DNA of 64,000 nt from QQVM01 sp964544885 (GCA_964544885.1 CAZJDX010000011.1:35073-99072); one strand, 5' to 3'. Positions 7,974-16,926 are shown, counted from the first letter of the stretch. Translations and numbers: made by a program. Notes: generated from the sequence alone by a model not told the origin.

Positions 7974-8885
7974 TTATATTCTTGCAAGCAGGTATCGGTA
8001 AAGATCTGTCATCGCTTGTATATCCCGCTTGTGTACCAATTCATCAGGGGAATGCACATTTTTCTCAGCCGCTCCGATAAAGCACCAGTCTATGGGATAA
8101 GGTTGTTTCTGGATCTCCGTACCATCACTTCCTCCTGATCCTTCCACTTCGAGCTGGAATGGGATTTTACTTTCCATAGCCAGAGCGATGATCTTGTCAA
8201 GAAATTTTTTCCTGGGGATTCCGGTATCTCGCAGTGAGATCACCACACCATTTCCAGCTTGCACCCCCTCTGTAACCCAGGTAATATCACTGATCAGCGC
8301 TTGCCTGATCTGATAACGCTCATGCAGGAATTTTACAAGATAGGGAACGCTGCCTCCGCCATGTTCTTCCCGGCACGAAAATACGATCGCGCCGTTTTCA
8401 ATTGTTTCACATTGCTTCAGCGCATTCCATACGCCAAGTCTGTTATCCATATAGCAGCATTGGACAAATTCATCCGTTTCTCTCCAGTCAGGTACATAGG
8501 AAAGGTCAGTTCCTCTTTCGATCTGACGGGCCGAGCGGTACATGATCCTTTGTTCGTCATCAATCACAACTTCACATTCCACCGGTCCCTGACTGTCTCT
8601 TCCCCTCAGCAGGGTTCCGCTCTCAAGATGCGGACCTCCGATCTTGACCAGTTGATTCTTATACCTGACAGTAAACCCTATATTATCAATATGCGCGAAA
8701 ACTGCCACCTTCGGTTCCCCCCATACTAATACCAGGCAATCCTGGAAATCATCCCCGTAAAAAATTTCCGGTTGATTTGCCCAGGCCGATTGGTGATCGT
8801 TTATATACCTGATAAGAAACCTTGTCATGGCGGATTCATTACCTGAAGTTGCCTGAATGGAGCAGAGCTCTTTTAATAATTCCAT
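7974..8885 (-). CDS. M42-family (glutamyl aminopeptidase/cellulase M-like) metallopeptidase
   Basis: A 303-residue dinuclear-zinc peptidase of the M20/M28/M42 clan. Visible ligands and catalytic residues include His and Asp in Ala-His-Ile-Asp-Asn-Ile-Gly, the bridging Asp in Cys-Tyr-Met-Asp-Asn-Arg-Leu-Gly, and the Glu pair in Cys-Arg-Glu-Glu-His-Gly-Gly-Gly. A late His (Asn-Val-His-Ser-Pro-Asp-Glu) completes the site. Length is slightly below the usual ~340 residues. It has no signal peptide, so it should trim peptides in the cytoplasm. It follows ribD on the same strand with 34 bases between. Confidence 0.85.
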   Translation of the reverse strand: MELLKELCSIQATSGNESAMTRFLIRYINDHQSAWANQPEIFYGDDFQDCLVLVWGEPKVAVFAHIDNIGFTVRYKNQLVKIGGPHLESGTLLRGRDSQGPVECEVVIDDEQRIMYRSARQIERGTDLSYVPDWRETDEFVQCCYMDNRLGVWNALKQCETIENGAIVFSCREEHGGGSVPYLVKFLHERYQIRQALISDITWVTEGVQAGNGVVISLRDTGIPRKKFLDKIIALAMESKIPFQLEVEGSGGSDGTEIQKQPYPIDWCFIGAAEKNVHSPDELVHKRDIQAMTDLYRYLLARI

Positions 8886-8919
8886 AAATTATGTTCTCTG
8901 TTTAGGTAGCTTCGACAAA

Positions 8920-9966
8920 TCAGCTCACAGGTTTAAAGTACTCCAGCAGATCCTGATCAATTTTAACTTCGCTGACCTTCCTTGCTTTAAATTCAGGAGA
9001 CCTCAAGCCCTTGCCGAGAGTTACATTTCCGGTGAATACACGGGCCTCATCCCAGCAACCCAAGTCAATGAAGGATTGTAACAGTCCCGCACCGCCTTCT
9101 ATGATAATGGATTGAATTGATTTTTGAAACAGTACCTCGGTTATTTGCTCTATTACCGACCTCTTCATGTCAATCTTTCTATATTCGAGATGATGCATGC
9201 TCTCCTCCCGTATACCGTTCAGAACAAGTGTCGGTACACGCTGATCGAAAAGTCTGAGTGTTTTGCTTAAACTAAGCTCTGGATCAAGAACGATCCTCAA
9301 GGGTTGCCTGCCTGGCCATTCTCTTAAAGTCAGTGCCGGATCGTCTGTCATCGCTGTTTTCTTTCCAACCATTACCGCCTGTTCCTGCGATCTCCAGCAA
9401 TGTACAAGCTTTCGACTGTACCTGTTACTGATCCAGCGATTCTTCTCGTCCGGTTTTGCTGCGGCGATAAAGCGATCTTTGCTCTGGGCAAACTTCAGAA
9501 TGATGTAAGGTCTTGACTTTTGATGAAAAGTCATAAACCTCTTGTTGAGTTCGATCGCTTCCTTTTCCAGTATTCCCGTCACAACATCCATACCGGCCTC
9601 CTTGAGCTTGTTGATTCCCCTTCCTCTTACTTTGATGAAAGGATCCCCACAGGCAATGACAACTTTCCTGAAACCGTATTTAATGATCAGGTCTGCACAG
9701 GGCGGGGTTTTTCCTGAATGTGAACAGGGTTCCAGACTTACATACAAAGTGCTCTCCTTGAAAACTTCAGGAGAATGGTTATTCATTGCATCTTCTATGG
9801 CATGTACCTCCGCGTGCGCTTCACCCCATTTTTGATGAAATCCTTCTCCGATGATCTTGTCATGATGAACAATTAACGCTCCCACCATGGGATTGGGGGC
9901 AACCATCCCCAGACCATTTTCCGCAAGCTGCAGACATCGGTACATATAATACTCATCTCTGATCAC
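8920..9966 (-). CDS. ribD: Bifunctional riboflavin biosynthesis protein RibD (deaminase/reductase)
   Basis: Catalyses two successive steps of riboflavin synthesis: deamination of the pyrimidine made by GTP cyclohydrolase II and NADPH reduction of its ribosyl side chain. Residues 1-145 form the cytidine-deaminase-like domain with zinc ligands His51 (His-Ala-Glu, with catalytic Glu53), Cys81 and Cys90 in the Pro-Cys-Ser-His-x-Gly-Lys-Thr-Pro-Pro-Cys motif. Residues ~150-348 are the RibD-C reductase, beginning Arg-Pro-Tyr-Ile-Ile-Leu-Lys. The start is a GTG at 9966; an ATG seven codons in would remove the conserved Asp-Glu-Tyr-Tyr, so GTG is preferred. ribH lies 6 kb away, so the riboflavin genes are scattered. 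Confidence 0.95.
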   Translation of the reverse strand: MIRDEYYMYRCLQLAENGLGMVAPNPMVGALIVHHDKIIGEGFHQKWGEAHAEVHAIEDAMNNHSPEVFKESTLYVSLEPCSHSGKTPPCADLIIKYGFRKVVIACGDPFIKVRGRGINKLKEAGMDVVTGILEKEAIELNKRFMTFHQKSRPYIILKFAQSKDRFIAAAKPDEKNRWISNRYSRKLVHCWRSQEQAVMVGKKTAMTDDPALTLREWPGRQPLRIVLDPELSLSKTLRLFDQRVPTLVLNGIREESMHHLEYRKIDMKRSVIEQITEVLFQKSIQSIIIEGGAGLLQSFIDLGCWDEARVFTGNVTLGKGLRSPEFKARKVSEVKIDQDLLEYFKPVS

Positions 9967-10018
9967 GCGGTGAAATTAGTGAATTAGAAGGAGTAAAAAT
10001 TCAGCCTCCCAATTTCAT

Positions 10019-10026
10019 TACCTTCG
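10019..10026 (+). promoter_or_regulatory. Candidate -7 element TACCTTCG before prmC
   Basis: TACCTTCG differs from the Bacteroidota -7 consensus TAnnTTTG by one base. The same octamer occurs at promoter-like positions before surE, mpl and the methyltransferase at 45514. The predicted transcript start (~10032) is so close to the annotated ATG at 10031 that translation may begin at the ATG at 10049 instead. Confidence 0.35.
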
Positions 10027-10030
10027 CCGG

Positions 10031-10909
10031 ATGAGGACTACTGGTGATATGGTCTCTTTATACAGAACAACATTGTCATCCTTGTATGCTCCGGAAGAAG
10101 CGGAACAGGTTATACTGTATGCTTTTGAGCACGTGAAAGGTTATTCCAGGGCAGATATTATTCTTGAAAAACTGACTCCGCTTTCAACGGAAGACGAGGA
10201 AGGCCTGCTGAAAATTCTGTCTGATTTGTATAACGGCAAGCCCATTCAGCAGGTCTTGGGCTATGCCTGGTTTTTATCGGAGAAGTTTATCATTGATGAG
10301 AATGTTTTAATTCCCCGACCTGAAACAGCAGAACTTGTTCGCTGGATAATTCAGGATCATGCTCAACAAAGATCTGAAAGGCTGAACATCCTCGATATGT
10401 GTACCGGTAGCGGATGTATTGCGCTGACCCTTGCAAAGTATTCTACATCATGGCAGCTCAACGGTGTGGATATTTCCGATGATGCCCTTAAAATCGCCTC
10501 ACTCAACAGTAAGGCTATGGGAACGGAAGTCTCTTTCCTAAGGGGCGACCTCCTAAACATTGAAAAGGATGAGGTATTAAAATCCTTCTATGGTAAGGAC
10601 TTTGATATCGTCGTTTGTAATCCACCTTATATTCCATTATCCGAATCTGGCACTATGCACAACAGGGTGACTGGGCATGAACCCCACATCGCTTTGTTCG
10701 TACCGGATGATGATCCGCTCCTGTTTTACAGAAAGCTGCTGGAGCTTTCGTCCGGCATCATGAGGCCGGGAGCTAAGATATATGTGGAAATTCATCAGGA
10801 CTATGGCGACAGCCTTATTCACTTATTCAATACTTGCGGCTTTTCCGGCGCTGTTCTGAAGAAAGATATGTTCGGCAGGAACCGGATGATCTCCGCCGGT
10901 TTTATGTGA
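10031..10909 (+). CDS. prmC: Peptide chain release factor N5-glutamine methyltransferase PrmC
   Basis: Methylates the glutamine of the GGQ motif in release factors RF1/RF2. The 292 residues show an N-terminal helical substrate-recognition domain (to ~90), the linker Val-Leu-Ile-Pro-Arg-Pro-Glu-Thr-Ala-Glu characteristic of PrmC/HemK, SAM motif I Asp-Met-Cys-Thr-Gly-Ser-Gly-Cys-Ile-Ala, and the catalytic Asn-Pro-Pro-Tyr that binds the substrate amide. It is divergent from ribD with 64 bases between starts and precedes ligA by 28 bases. The ATG at 10049 is an equally plausible start and would give 286 residues. Confidence 0.95.
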   Translation: MRTTGDMVSLYRTTLSSLYAPEEAEQVILYAFEHVKGYSRADIILEKLTPLSTEDEEGLLKILSDLYNGKPIQQVLGYAWFLSEKFIIDENVLIPRPETAELVRWIIQDHAQQRSERLNILDMCTGSGCIALTLAKYSTSWQLNGVDISDDALKIASLNSKAMGTEVSFLRGDLLNIEKDEVLKSFYGKDFDIVVCNPPYIPLSESGTMHNRVTGHEPHIALFVPDDDPLLFYRKLLELSSGIMRPGAKIYVEIHQDYGDSLIHLFNTCGFSGAVLKKDMFGRNRMISAGFM

Positions 10910-10919
10910 ATCTATCTTT

Positions 10920-10927
10920 TATCTTTG
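10920..10927 (+). promoter_or_regulatory. -7 element TATCTTTG for ligA
   Basis: Exact match to TAnnTTTG, ending 10 bases before the ligA ATG, so a very short leader is expected. No convincing -33 TTG is seen. Confidence 0.45.
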
Positions 10928-10937
10928 ACACCCCGCC

Positions 10938-13025
10938 ATGACTAAAAGTGAAATAGAACGCAGGATCATCGAACTTAGGAAAGAAATCGACGAGCACAAT
11001 CATTATTATTATGTCGAATCTAATCCGAGAATTTCTGATTTTGAATTTGATAAATTACTGGAAGAGCTCATAAAACTTGAAAAGGAGAATCCTGAATTTA
11101 TTTCAGCCGAGTCTCCTTCCCAAAGAGTGGGTGGAGCCGTAACAAAAGAATTCAGACAAGTCAGGCATAAGGTTCCGATGCTCTCGCTGGGCAATACCTA
11201 TTCAGAGGAAGAGTTGCGTGATTTTGATGAACGCATCCGTAAAGCGGTAGGCGATGATTTCGACTATGTGTGCGAACTCAAGTTTGATGGAGTGGCAATC
11301 GGGATTACCTATGTTGATGGCCGGCTTTCACAAGCTGTGACCAGGGGAGACGGGGTTCAGGGCGATGATGTGAGCGCTAATGTCCGTACCATACGCAGTA
11401 TTCCTCTCCAGCTCAGAAGCGGCGACTTCCCGCGTGAGTTTGAGGTCAGGGGCGAGATTATCATGCCAAGGCATTCCTTTGACCGGATCAATGCCGACAT
11501 GGAAAGGCAGCTTACCGAAGACGGTTATGGTCCGGAGGAGATCCTGGAGAAGCTCTTGAAGAATCCCCGAAACGCTGCTTCCGGTACCCTGAAGATGCAG
11601 GACTCAAAAATAGTGGCCAAACGTGGCCTGGATTGTTTCTGTTATGGGGTTCTTGGCGATGACCTGCCTTTTGAAACACATTTCAGTTCGCTCCAGAAGT
11701 TGCGTCAATGGGGATTCAAGGTCAGCGAACACACAAAACAAGTGAAAGATATCAAAGATGTGTTTTCTTTCCTTGACCATTGGGAGCAAAGACGTTTTGA
11801 TCTTGACTATGATACCGATGGGGTAGTGATAAAAGTAAATTCTTTCAGCACGCAGGAAGAGCTTGGATTCACGGCGAAGTCACCCCGGTGGGCCATTGCT
11901 TACAAATACAAATCCGAGAGCGTTTCAACGGAGCTGCTTTCTGTCACTTATCAGGTGGGAAGGACCGGAGCCATCACCCCGGTTGCCAATCTTTCTCCTT
12001 TGCAACTTGCCGGCACCACAGTCAGAAGAGCTACCTTGCATAATGCGGATCAGATGGAAAAACTTGACCTGCATGCCGGTGACTGGGTATTTGTAGAGAA
12101 AGGCGGAGAGATTATTCCAAAGATCACCGCCGTTGACCTGCAGAAGAGGAAGCCCGGTACAAAGGCGATTAAGTATATTTCGAAATGTCCTGAATGTGGC
12201 TCGGATCTTTACAGAAATGAACTCGAAGCCCTGCATTACTGCCCTAATTCTCTTGCCTGTCCTCCACAGATTAAAGGACGTATAGAACATTTTATCAGCC
12301 GGCGGGCAATGGATATTGACAGTCTGGGAGAAGGAAAAGTTGAATTGCTCTTTGAAAAAGGCTTGATAAAAACTCCGGCTGATCTTTACCGCCTGCAAGA
12401 AAGCGATTTGCTTGGTCTCGAAAAGGTAATAGAACAGGAAGGCGAGTCGAAGTCGAGAAAAATCTCGCTCCGGAAAAAATCCGTGGAAAAGATTCTTTCT
12501 GGCATCAGGGAATCTTTGAATGTTCCCTTTGAACGTGTACTGTATGCCATCGGAATCAGATATGTAGGAGAAACCGTGGCAAAAAAACTGGCTCGTCATT
12601 TTAAAAGTATGGATGCGCTTAGGAAAGCGAATTACGACGACTTGACAGCTGCCGAGGAAGTTGGCGAGAAGATCGCGCATAGCATTCTGGAATTCTTCAG
12701 AAATACCCGGAATATCAGACTCATTGAAGAGTTGAAAGCAGCCGGATTACAGATGGAGTATGCCGGTGCCCCTGAGGCTACTCCGCTGAGTAACAGGCTG
12801 GCCGGAAAATCATTTGTCGTTTCAGGTACTTTCAGTAATTTCAACCGGGATGAATTGAAACTGCTTATCGAACAGCACGGTGGCAAAAACCTGAGCGGCG
12901 TTTCTTCTAAAACAAGTTTCATGATTGCAGGTGAGGATTCCGGACCGTCAAAACTTGAAAAGGCGGAAAAGCTCAGCGTTCCGGTGATCTCTATTGATGA
13001 TTTTCTGAAAATGATTGAAGAATAA
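10938..13025 (+). CDS. ligA: NAD-dependent DNA ligase LigA
   Basis: Seals nicks in duplex DNA using NAD+, joining Okazaki fragments and finishing repair. The 695-residue length and domain order are standard: Ia domain with the NAD-binding Tyr-Tyr/Asp-x-Glu region (residues ~20-40), adenylation domain with active-site Lys115 in Lys-Phe-Asp-Gly, OB fold (~340-420), a four-cysteine zinc finger starting Cys-Pro-Glu-Cys-Gly and continuing Cys-Pro-Asn-Ser-x-Ala-Cys, helix-hairpin-helix repeats (~500-600) and a C-terminal BRCT domain (~620-695). It runs straight into the DUF6913 gene (1 base between the ligA stop and the next ATG). Confidence 0.97.
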   Translation: MTKSEIERRIIELRKEIDEHNHYYYVESNPRISDFEFDKLLEELIKLEKENPEFISAESPSQRVGGAVTKEFRQVRHKVPMLSLGNTYSEEELRDFDERIRKAVGDDFDYVCELKFDGVAIGITYVDGRLSQAVTRGDGVQGDDVSANVRTIRSIPLQLRSGDFPREFEVRGEIIMPRHSFDRINADMERQLTEDGYGPEEILEKLLKNPRNAASGTLKMQDSKIVAKRGLDCFCYGVLGDDLPFETHFSSLQKLRQWGFKVSEHTKQVKDIKDVFSFLDHWEQRRFDLDYDTDGVVIKVNSFSTQEELGFTAKSPRWAIAYKYKSESVSTELLSVTYQVGRTGAITPVANLSPLQLAGTTVRRATLHNADQMEKLDLHAGDWVFVEKGGEIIPKITAVDLQKRKPGTKAIKYISKCPECGSDLYRNELEALHYCPNSLACPPQIKGRIEHFISRRAMDIDSLGEGKVELLFEKGLIKTPADLYRLQESDLLGLEKVIEQEGESKSRKISLRKKSVEKILSGIRESLNVPFERVLYAIGIRYVGETVAKKLARHFKSMDALRKANYDDLTAAEEVGEKIAHSILEFFRNTRNIRLIEELKAAGLQMEYAGAPEATPLSNRLAGKSFVVSGTFSNFNRDELKLLIEQHGGKNLSGVSSKTSFMIAGEDSGPSKLEKAEKLSVPVISIDDFLKMIEE

Positions 13026-13026
13026 T

Positions 13027-13584
13027 ATGGGTATTTCAAGAACGCTCAGAGCAAGATTGGGACAGCTTCGTTTCCTGAAAGCGGTTCAGAAGCAAAAGCA
13101 TGAAGTAGCCGTCAGGAATTTTGATGATGCACTCAGCATTGGCCTGCTCTACGATGCCACTGATGAAAGGGATTATGAAGCGGTGAGAAATTATGTAAAG
13201 AAGGTCAGAACGGTATATAAAAAGGATATTCTTGCCATGGGTTTTGTGGACAGGAAAAAACTGCCGGCAAGCCAGTTTGCACAATATGGTCTAGATTTTT
13301 TTACCCGCAGCGATCTTGACTTCCGTCTCATTCCCACCGACCCGATCGTGAAGAATTTCATTGAGAAGGATTTTGATATTCTGATAAACCTGACTCCGGG
13401 CAATTGTTTCCCGCTCAGATACATCGCCGCCATGTCGAAATCAAAGTTCAGGGTCGGTCGCTATGATCAGAAAAATACGGCTTGTTACGACATGATGATT
13501 CACATCAACGGAGATCCATCCATCAAAGATGTGATCGATGAAACCGAACATTTTCTCAAAAAGATAAAACCTGTCCACTCATGA
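13027..13584 (+). CDS. DUF6913-like conserved protein between ligA and dapA
   Basis: A 185-residue soluble protein of no known function. It begins with a basic helical stretch (Arg/Lys-rich to about residue 25), then alternating strands and helices: an Ile-Gly-Leu-Leu-Tyr-Asp-Ala-Thr-Asp strand, a Lys-Asp-Ile-Leu-Ala-Met-Gly-Phe-Val-Asp strand and Phe-Asp-Ile-Leu-Ile-Asn-Leu-Thr near residue 125. The pattern looks like a glycosyltransferase-9 or Rossmann-type alpha/beta fold, but no catalytic motif is clear. The frame extends to a TTG at 13015 inside ligA; the ATG at 13027 is preferred. Its stop overlaps the dapA start by four bases (ATGA). I recall this family as DUF6913, often beside dapA in Bacteroidota. 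Confidence 0.7.
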   Translation: MGISRTLRARLGQLRFLKAVQKQKHEVAVRNFDDALSIGLLYDATDERDYEAVRNYVKKVRTVYKKDILAMGFVDRKKLPASQFAQYGLDFFTRSDLDFRLIPTDPIVKNFIEKDFDILINLTPGNCFPLRYIAAMSKSKFRVGRYDQKNTACYDMMIHINGDPSIKDVIDETEHFLKKIKPVHS

Positions 13585-14459
13585 ACCTGAATAAACTTAG
13601 AGGCACGGGAGTCGCGCTCGTTACGCCATTTCATAAAGACGGAAGAGTTGATTTTAAGTGTTTCAAGAAATTGATCGACAGATGTATTGATGCCAAAGTG
13701 GACTACCTGGTTCCTTTGGGTACTACCGGGGAATCAGCCACCCTGTCAAAAGATGAAAAAAATGCGGTCACGGGATTTGTGACAGAAGTGGCTGACGGAC
13801 GTTTGCCCGTTGTTCTGGGGATGGGTGGAAATAATACACAGGAATTGCTGCAGTCACTTGAAGATACTGATTTTTCAAGGATCGACGCGGTGCTGTCGGT
13901 TTCTCCTTATTATAACCGGCCTTCGCAGCGGGGCATACTGCAACATTATAAGATGTTTGCCTCTGAGTGCCCTGTTCCGGTAATTCTGTATAATGTTCCC
14001 GCCAGGACAGGAAGTAATATGGATGCCGACATTACCCTTGAACTGGCTCATGATGTGAAAAATGTTATTGCCATAAAGGAAGCTTCGGGGAATTTTGAAA
14101 AGATCATGAAAATTATCAAGAACAAACCCAAAGATTTCCTGGTCATAAGCGGCGATGATGTGATCACTCTTCCTTTTCTTGCCTGTGGTGGCGATGGTGT
14201 GATCTCCGTCGTGGCGAATGCCTTTCCTAAAGACTTTTCCGAGATGGTCAGACAAGGTCTTGACGGCAACTTCGAGAAAGCACGTAAACTTCATTACAAA
14301 TTGCTCGAATGGATGCACGCCATATTTGTTGACGGTAACCCTTCCGGTGTAAAAGGACTACTGAGTGTAATGGGCGTTTGCTCGGAATTTGTTCGGCTTC
14401 CTTTACTCCCTGTTTCCAGATCGGTCATGAACCGTTTTGAAGCCATGCTGAAAGGCTGA
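13581..14459 (+). CDS. dapA: 4-hydroxy-tetrahydrodipicolinate synthase DapA
   Basis: Condenses pyruvate with aspartate semialdehyde, the first committed step to lysine and diaminopimelate. The 292-residue TIM barrel has the pyruvate-binding Gly-Thr-Thr-Gly-Glu-Ser loop at 47-52, the catalytic Tyr137 (Ile-Leu-Tyr-Asn-Val-Pro) and the Schiff-base Lys166 (Ala-Ile-Lys-Glu-Ala-Ser-Gly). It overlaps the upstream DUF6913 gene by four bases, so prmC-ligA-DUF6913-dapA is likely at least partly co-transcribed. The protein length and motif spacing are normal. Confidence 0.96.
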   Translation: MNLNKLRGTGVALVTPFHKDGRVDFKCFKKLIDRCIDAKVDYLVPLGTTGESATLSKDEKNAVTGFVTEVADGRLPVVLGMGGNNTQELLQSLEDTDFSRIDAVLSVSPYYNRPSQRGILQHYKMFASECPVPVILYNVPARTGSNMDADITLELAHDVKNVIAIKEASGNFEKIMKIIKNKPKDFLVISGDDVITLPFLACGGDGVISVVANAFPKDFSEMVRQGLDGNFEKARKLHYKLLEWMHAIFVDGNPSGVKGLLSVMGVCSEFVRLPLLPVSRSVMNRFEAMLKG

Positions 14460-14513
14460 CCTGAATCATCCTTTAATTGACTAATTTATTACCTTTAGTT
14501 TAAAATTGAAAGG

Positions 14514-15617
14514 ATGAAAAAACACTTACTTTCAGCGCTGATCTTCCTGGCTTCAATCCCCGCAGGCCATGCTCAGATTACACTCACTGACGCCGATCTT
14601 CCGCATGCGAATGATACTTTCCGGCTAAGCATTGCACAGCCGGCTACAGGCATAGATCTTTCATTAACAGGTCCAAATCATGTCTGGGACTTCTCCATGC
14701 TTCTGCCGCAGTCGCAACGTGTTGACTCTTTCGTGGACGAAGCCTCTACCAATCCTGTATTCTCGGTTGTGTTTATCGATTTCCCGCTTAATTCAAATCG
14801 GTCAAACCAGGCAACTCCTTCCGCTGATTTTAACCTGGGTGCTACCATCAGTCTAAGCGACGTGTACAATTTCTATTATAATTCATCATCCATGTATAAG
14901 CAGGTGGGTTTAGGGGCAGCGGTTAATGGCATCCCGGTACCCATCACTTTTTCGCCGCACGATATTGAATACAGGTTTCCTCTCCAATATGGAAATGCCG
15001 ACAGTTCAGCCTCCGGTTATACTGTTGATCTGACAAGCACCCTGGGGATCTTTTATAAGGTGAATATGTTTCGCCTGAACAATGTGGATGGATGGGGATC
15101 GCTGATAAGCCCGCTGGGTACCTTTGATGTGCTCAGGGTACATTCCGTTGTCACTCAGGAAGACAGTATCTATCTGGATACCCTTGGAACAGGAATCGGA
15201 TTTCCGGCCATTACAAGACATGAATACAAATGGCTGTGTGCCGGGCAAGGTGTACCTTTGTTACAGATAAACACAACGGCAACCGGAATTATTACACAGA
15301 TACTTTACCGAGATATCCGACGCTCACTCGTGGGTATCGAAAGCAATGAGCCGGGCCGGGAGGGTGTAAGCATATACCCGAATCCGAGTGATGGAGAGAT
15401 AAGACTTGATCTGAAGCTGGACCAGAATTCAAGTCTTTCTGCTGACCTTTTTTCTTTTGATGGCAGGCTTGTTTATTCTGTACCTGTGAGGCAACTCACA
15501 TCAGGAGAACATTCACTGAAGCTGGATTTCAGGTCCGATGCCCTGGCCGGCGGAAAATATCTGTTGAAAGTCAATCTGAATGGAAATCTATCCTACCGGA
15601 TCCTGATGGTGGAGTAG
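14514..15617 (+). CDS. Secreted protein with T9SS C-terminal sorting domain
   Basis: A 367-residue protein with an N-terminal signal peptide (to about residue 20, ending Gly-His-Ala-Gln) and a type A T9SS sorting domain over the last ~85 residues, beginning at Ile-Tyr-Pro-Asn-Pro-Ser-Asp-Gly and finishing with a short basic/hydrophobic end. The body is beta-rich with many Asn, Ser and Thr and no catalytic motif I recognise. It should be exported across the outer membrane and either released or lipid-anchored. The function is unknown. It converges with ribH, stop to stop 14 bases apart. Confidence 0.8.
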   Translation: MKKHLLSALIFLASIPAGHAQITLTDADLPHANDTFRLSIAQPATGIDLSLTGPNHVWDFSMLLPQSQRVDSFVDEASTNPVFSVVFIDFPLNSNRSNQATPSADFNLGATISLSDVYNFYYNSSSMYKQVGLGAAVNGIPVPITFSPHDIEYRFPLQYGNADSSASGYTVDLTSTLGIFYKVNMFRLNNVDGWGSLISPLGTFDVLRVHSVVTQEDSIYLDTLGTGIGFPAITRHEYKWLCAGQGVPLLQINTTATGIITQILYRDIRRSLVGIESNEPGREGVSIYPNPSDGEIRLDLKLDQNSSLSADLFSFDGRLVYSVPVRQLTSGEHSLKLDFRSDALAGGKYLLKVNLNGNLSYRILMVE

Positions 15618-15631
15618 AGGGATGCTCCTGT

Positions 15632-16132
15632 TCAGGAGGAACTCTTAAGTTTTCTGTTCAGGTCAATCATCTTTATCGCCGTTATAGCGGCTTCTACACC
15701 CTTATTACCGTGTTTCCCTCCGGCTCTTTCCATAGCCTGCTCCTCATTCGCGGGAGTAAGAACCCCAAAAATAAAAGGTATGGAGTGCTTGATGCTCAAA
15801 TCAGTCAGACCGACTGCGACAGCCTGACAAATGAAATCAAAATGGCGTGTCTCGCCCTGTATCACACAACCAAGACAGATCACTGCATCCGGTTTTTCTT
15901 TTTCCTTCATCCATTGCGCTCCGGTAGTCAGTTCAAAACTGCCGGGAACCTTTGATACAACGATCTGTGCAGTTGAACATCCGTGTTCCTCCAGTGTCTT
16001 CAAGGCTCCCTGAAGCAACGCCTCTGTAATATGACCATTCCATTCACTGACTACAATGCCAATCTTCATCCCTTTTGCAGAGGGCACTGCAGAGGCATCA
16101 AAAGTAGAAAGGTTTTTGAGTTTACTGGACAT
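15632..16132 (-). CDS. ribH: 6,7-dimethyl-8-ribityllumazine synthase RibH
   Basis: Penultimate enzyme of riboflavin synthesis; condenses the RibD-pathway pyrimidine with dihydroxybutanone phosphate. The 166 residues show the lumazine-synthase fold: Ser-Glu-Trp-Asn substrate loop, Val-Pro-Gly-Ser-Phe-Glu-Leu, Gly-Cys-Val-Ile-Gln-Gly-Glu-Thr-x-His-Phe-Asp with the catalytic His, and the C-terminal Gly-Gly-Lys-x-Gly-Asn-Lys-Gly phosphate-binding stretch. It follows the TPR gene on the same strand, with a terminator-like hairpin between them, so it may have its own promoter or be attenuated. Confidence 0.96.
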   Translation of the reverse strand: MSSKLKNLSTFDASAVPSAKGMKIGIVVSEWNGHITEALLQGALKTLEEHGCSTAQIVVSKVPGSFELTTGAQWMKEKEKPDAVICLGCVIQGETRHFDFICQAVAVGLTDLSIKHSIPFIFGVLTPANEEQAMERAGGKHGNKGVEAAITAIKMIDLNRKLKSSS

Positions 16133-16134
16133 GA

Positions 16135-16164
16135 TAAAAAAAGAAAACCGGACATGGCCCGGTT
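16135..16164 (-). terminator. Hairpin with T-run between the TPR gene and ribH
   Basis: On the minus strand AACCGG (16164-16159) pairs with CCGGTT (16151-16146) around a 7-base loop, followed by TTCTTTTTTT. It lies directly after the TPR gene stop and 13 bases before the ribH ATG, so it could terminate the TPR transcript or attenuate ribH. Confidence 0.6.
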
Positions 16165-16171
16165 CTGAATT

Positions 16172-16858
16172 TTAATTTCCTTCTGACAAGGCTTCAGCCC
16201 TGGCAATGTACTTGTCTATTTGTGATCCTTCGGGAGAAGAGGAATAATCTTTCTTGATGATATCATAAACCTTCAAAGCAGATTTGTAATCACCACTGAG
16301 TTCCAGTGCACCCGCCCATTTCATCAGCAAAATAGGCGTTGAAAAGGAATTAGGTTTTTCTTTGGATGCTTTCTCATAATAATCAATGGCATCGGGAACT
16401 TGCTTGAGCTCCATGTAAGCGTCACCAATGGCACCGTAACACAAAGCGCCGGTTATTTCGTCTTTAGCATCATAACTCTTGAGTGTTTCTATAGCTTTAT
16501 CATATTCCTTTTGCTTCAGATAAGCCATACCCAGGTAATAACGGGCAATATTTCCGGAAGGACTGACAGAATAGTCGGAGACCAGTTCTTCAAGTCCTGG
16601 ATTATTACCATCTCCATTGATGGCCAGGTTCAATGAATCCTTTTTGAAATATTCTTCTGCATGGAACAGATAAACTGATGCTTCTTTTTCTTTTCCGGCA
16701 ACATATATTTTCTGATAGAAAATATATCCTCCGATAGCCAGAACCAGGGCGCCTATAATGATACCAAGGCTTTTCTTGTTCTGATCAATAAAGCTTTCAG
16801 TCTTGTTTATCGCAGCGGAGACGTCAAAATCAGGTTGTTCCTGTGTGTTTTTAGTCAT
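16172..16858 (-). CDS. Single-pass membrane protein with tetratricopeptide repeats (YfgM-like)
   Basis: A 228-residue protein: short cytoplasmic N-terminus, one hydrophobic segment at ~30-52 (Leu-Gly-Ile-Ile-Ile-Gly-Ala-Leu), then TPR-like helical pairs with the usual Tyr-Leu-Gly-x-Ala-Tyr and Ala-x-x-x-Tyr-Glu-Lys-Ala spacing. This topology matches YfgM-type periplasmic chaperone partners of the Sec machinery. The frame can be extended to a TTG at 16876, but the ATG at 16858 fits a TATTTTTG promoter element 29 bases upstream. The exact role is not established. Confidence 0.75.
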   Translation of the reverse strand: MTKNTQEQPDFDVSAAINKTESFIDQNKKSLGIIIGALVLAIGGYIFYQKIYVAGKEKEASVYLFHAEEYFKKDSLNLAINGDGNNPGLEELVSDYSVSPSGNIARYYLGMAYLKQKEYDKAIETLKSYDAKDEITGALCYGAIGDAYMELKQVPDAIDYYEKASKEKPNSFSTPILLMKWAGALELSGDYKSALKVYDIIKKDYSSSPEGSQIDKYIARAEALSEGN

Positions 16859-16886
16859 TTTCTTGTTAATTTTCAAAAACAGGCTG

Positions 16887-16894
16887 CAAAAATA
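16887..16894 (-). promoter_or_regulatory. -7 element TATTTTTG for the TPR gene
   Basis: Exact TAnnTTTG match on the minus strand, giving a leader of roughly 20-25 bases to the ATG at 16858. It is back to back with the plus-strand element at 16927. Confidence 0.5.
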
Positions 16895-16926
16895 GCTTTT
16901 TTTCGATAACTCGCAATTTAAAGCCG

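Noticed and set aside
15625..15638. CTCCTG/CAGGAG palindrome as a terminator between the T9SS gene and ribH
   Set aside because: The loop is only two bases, no T-run follows, and it overlaps the ribH stop codon.
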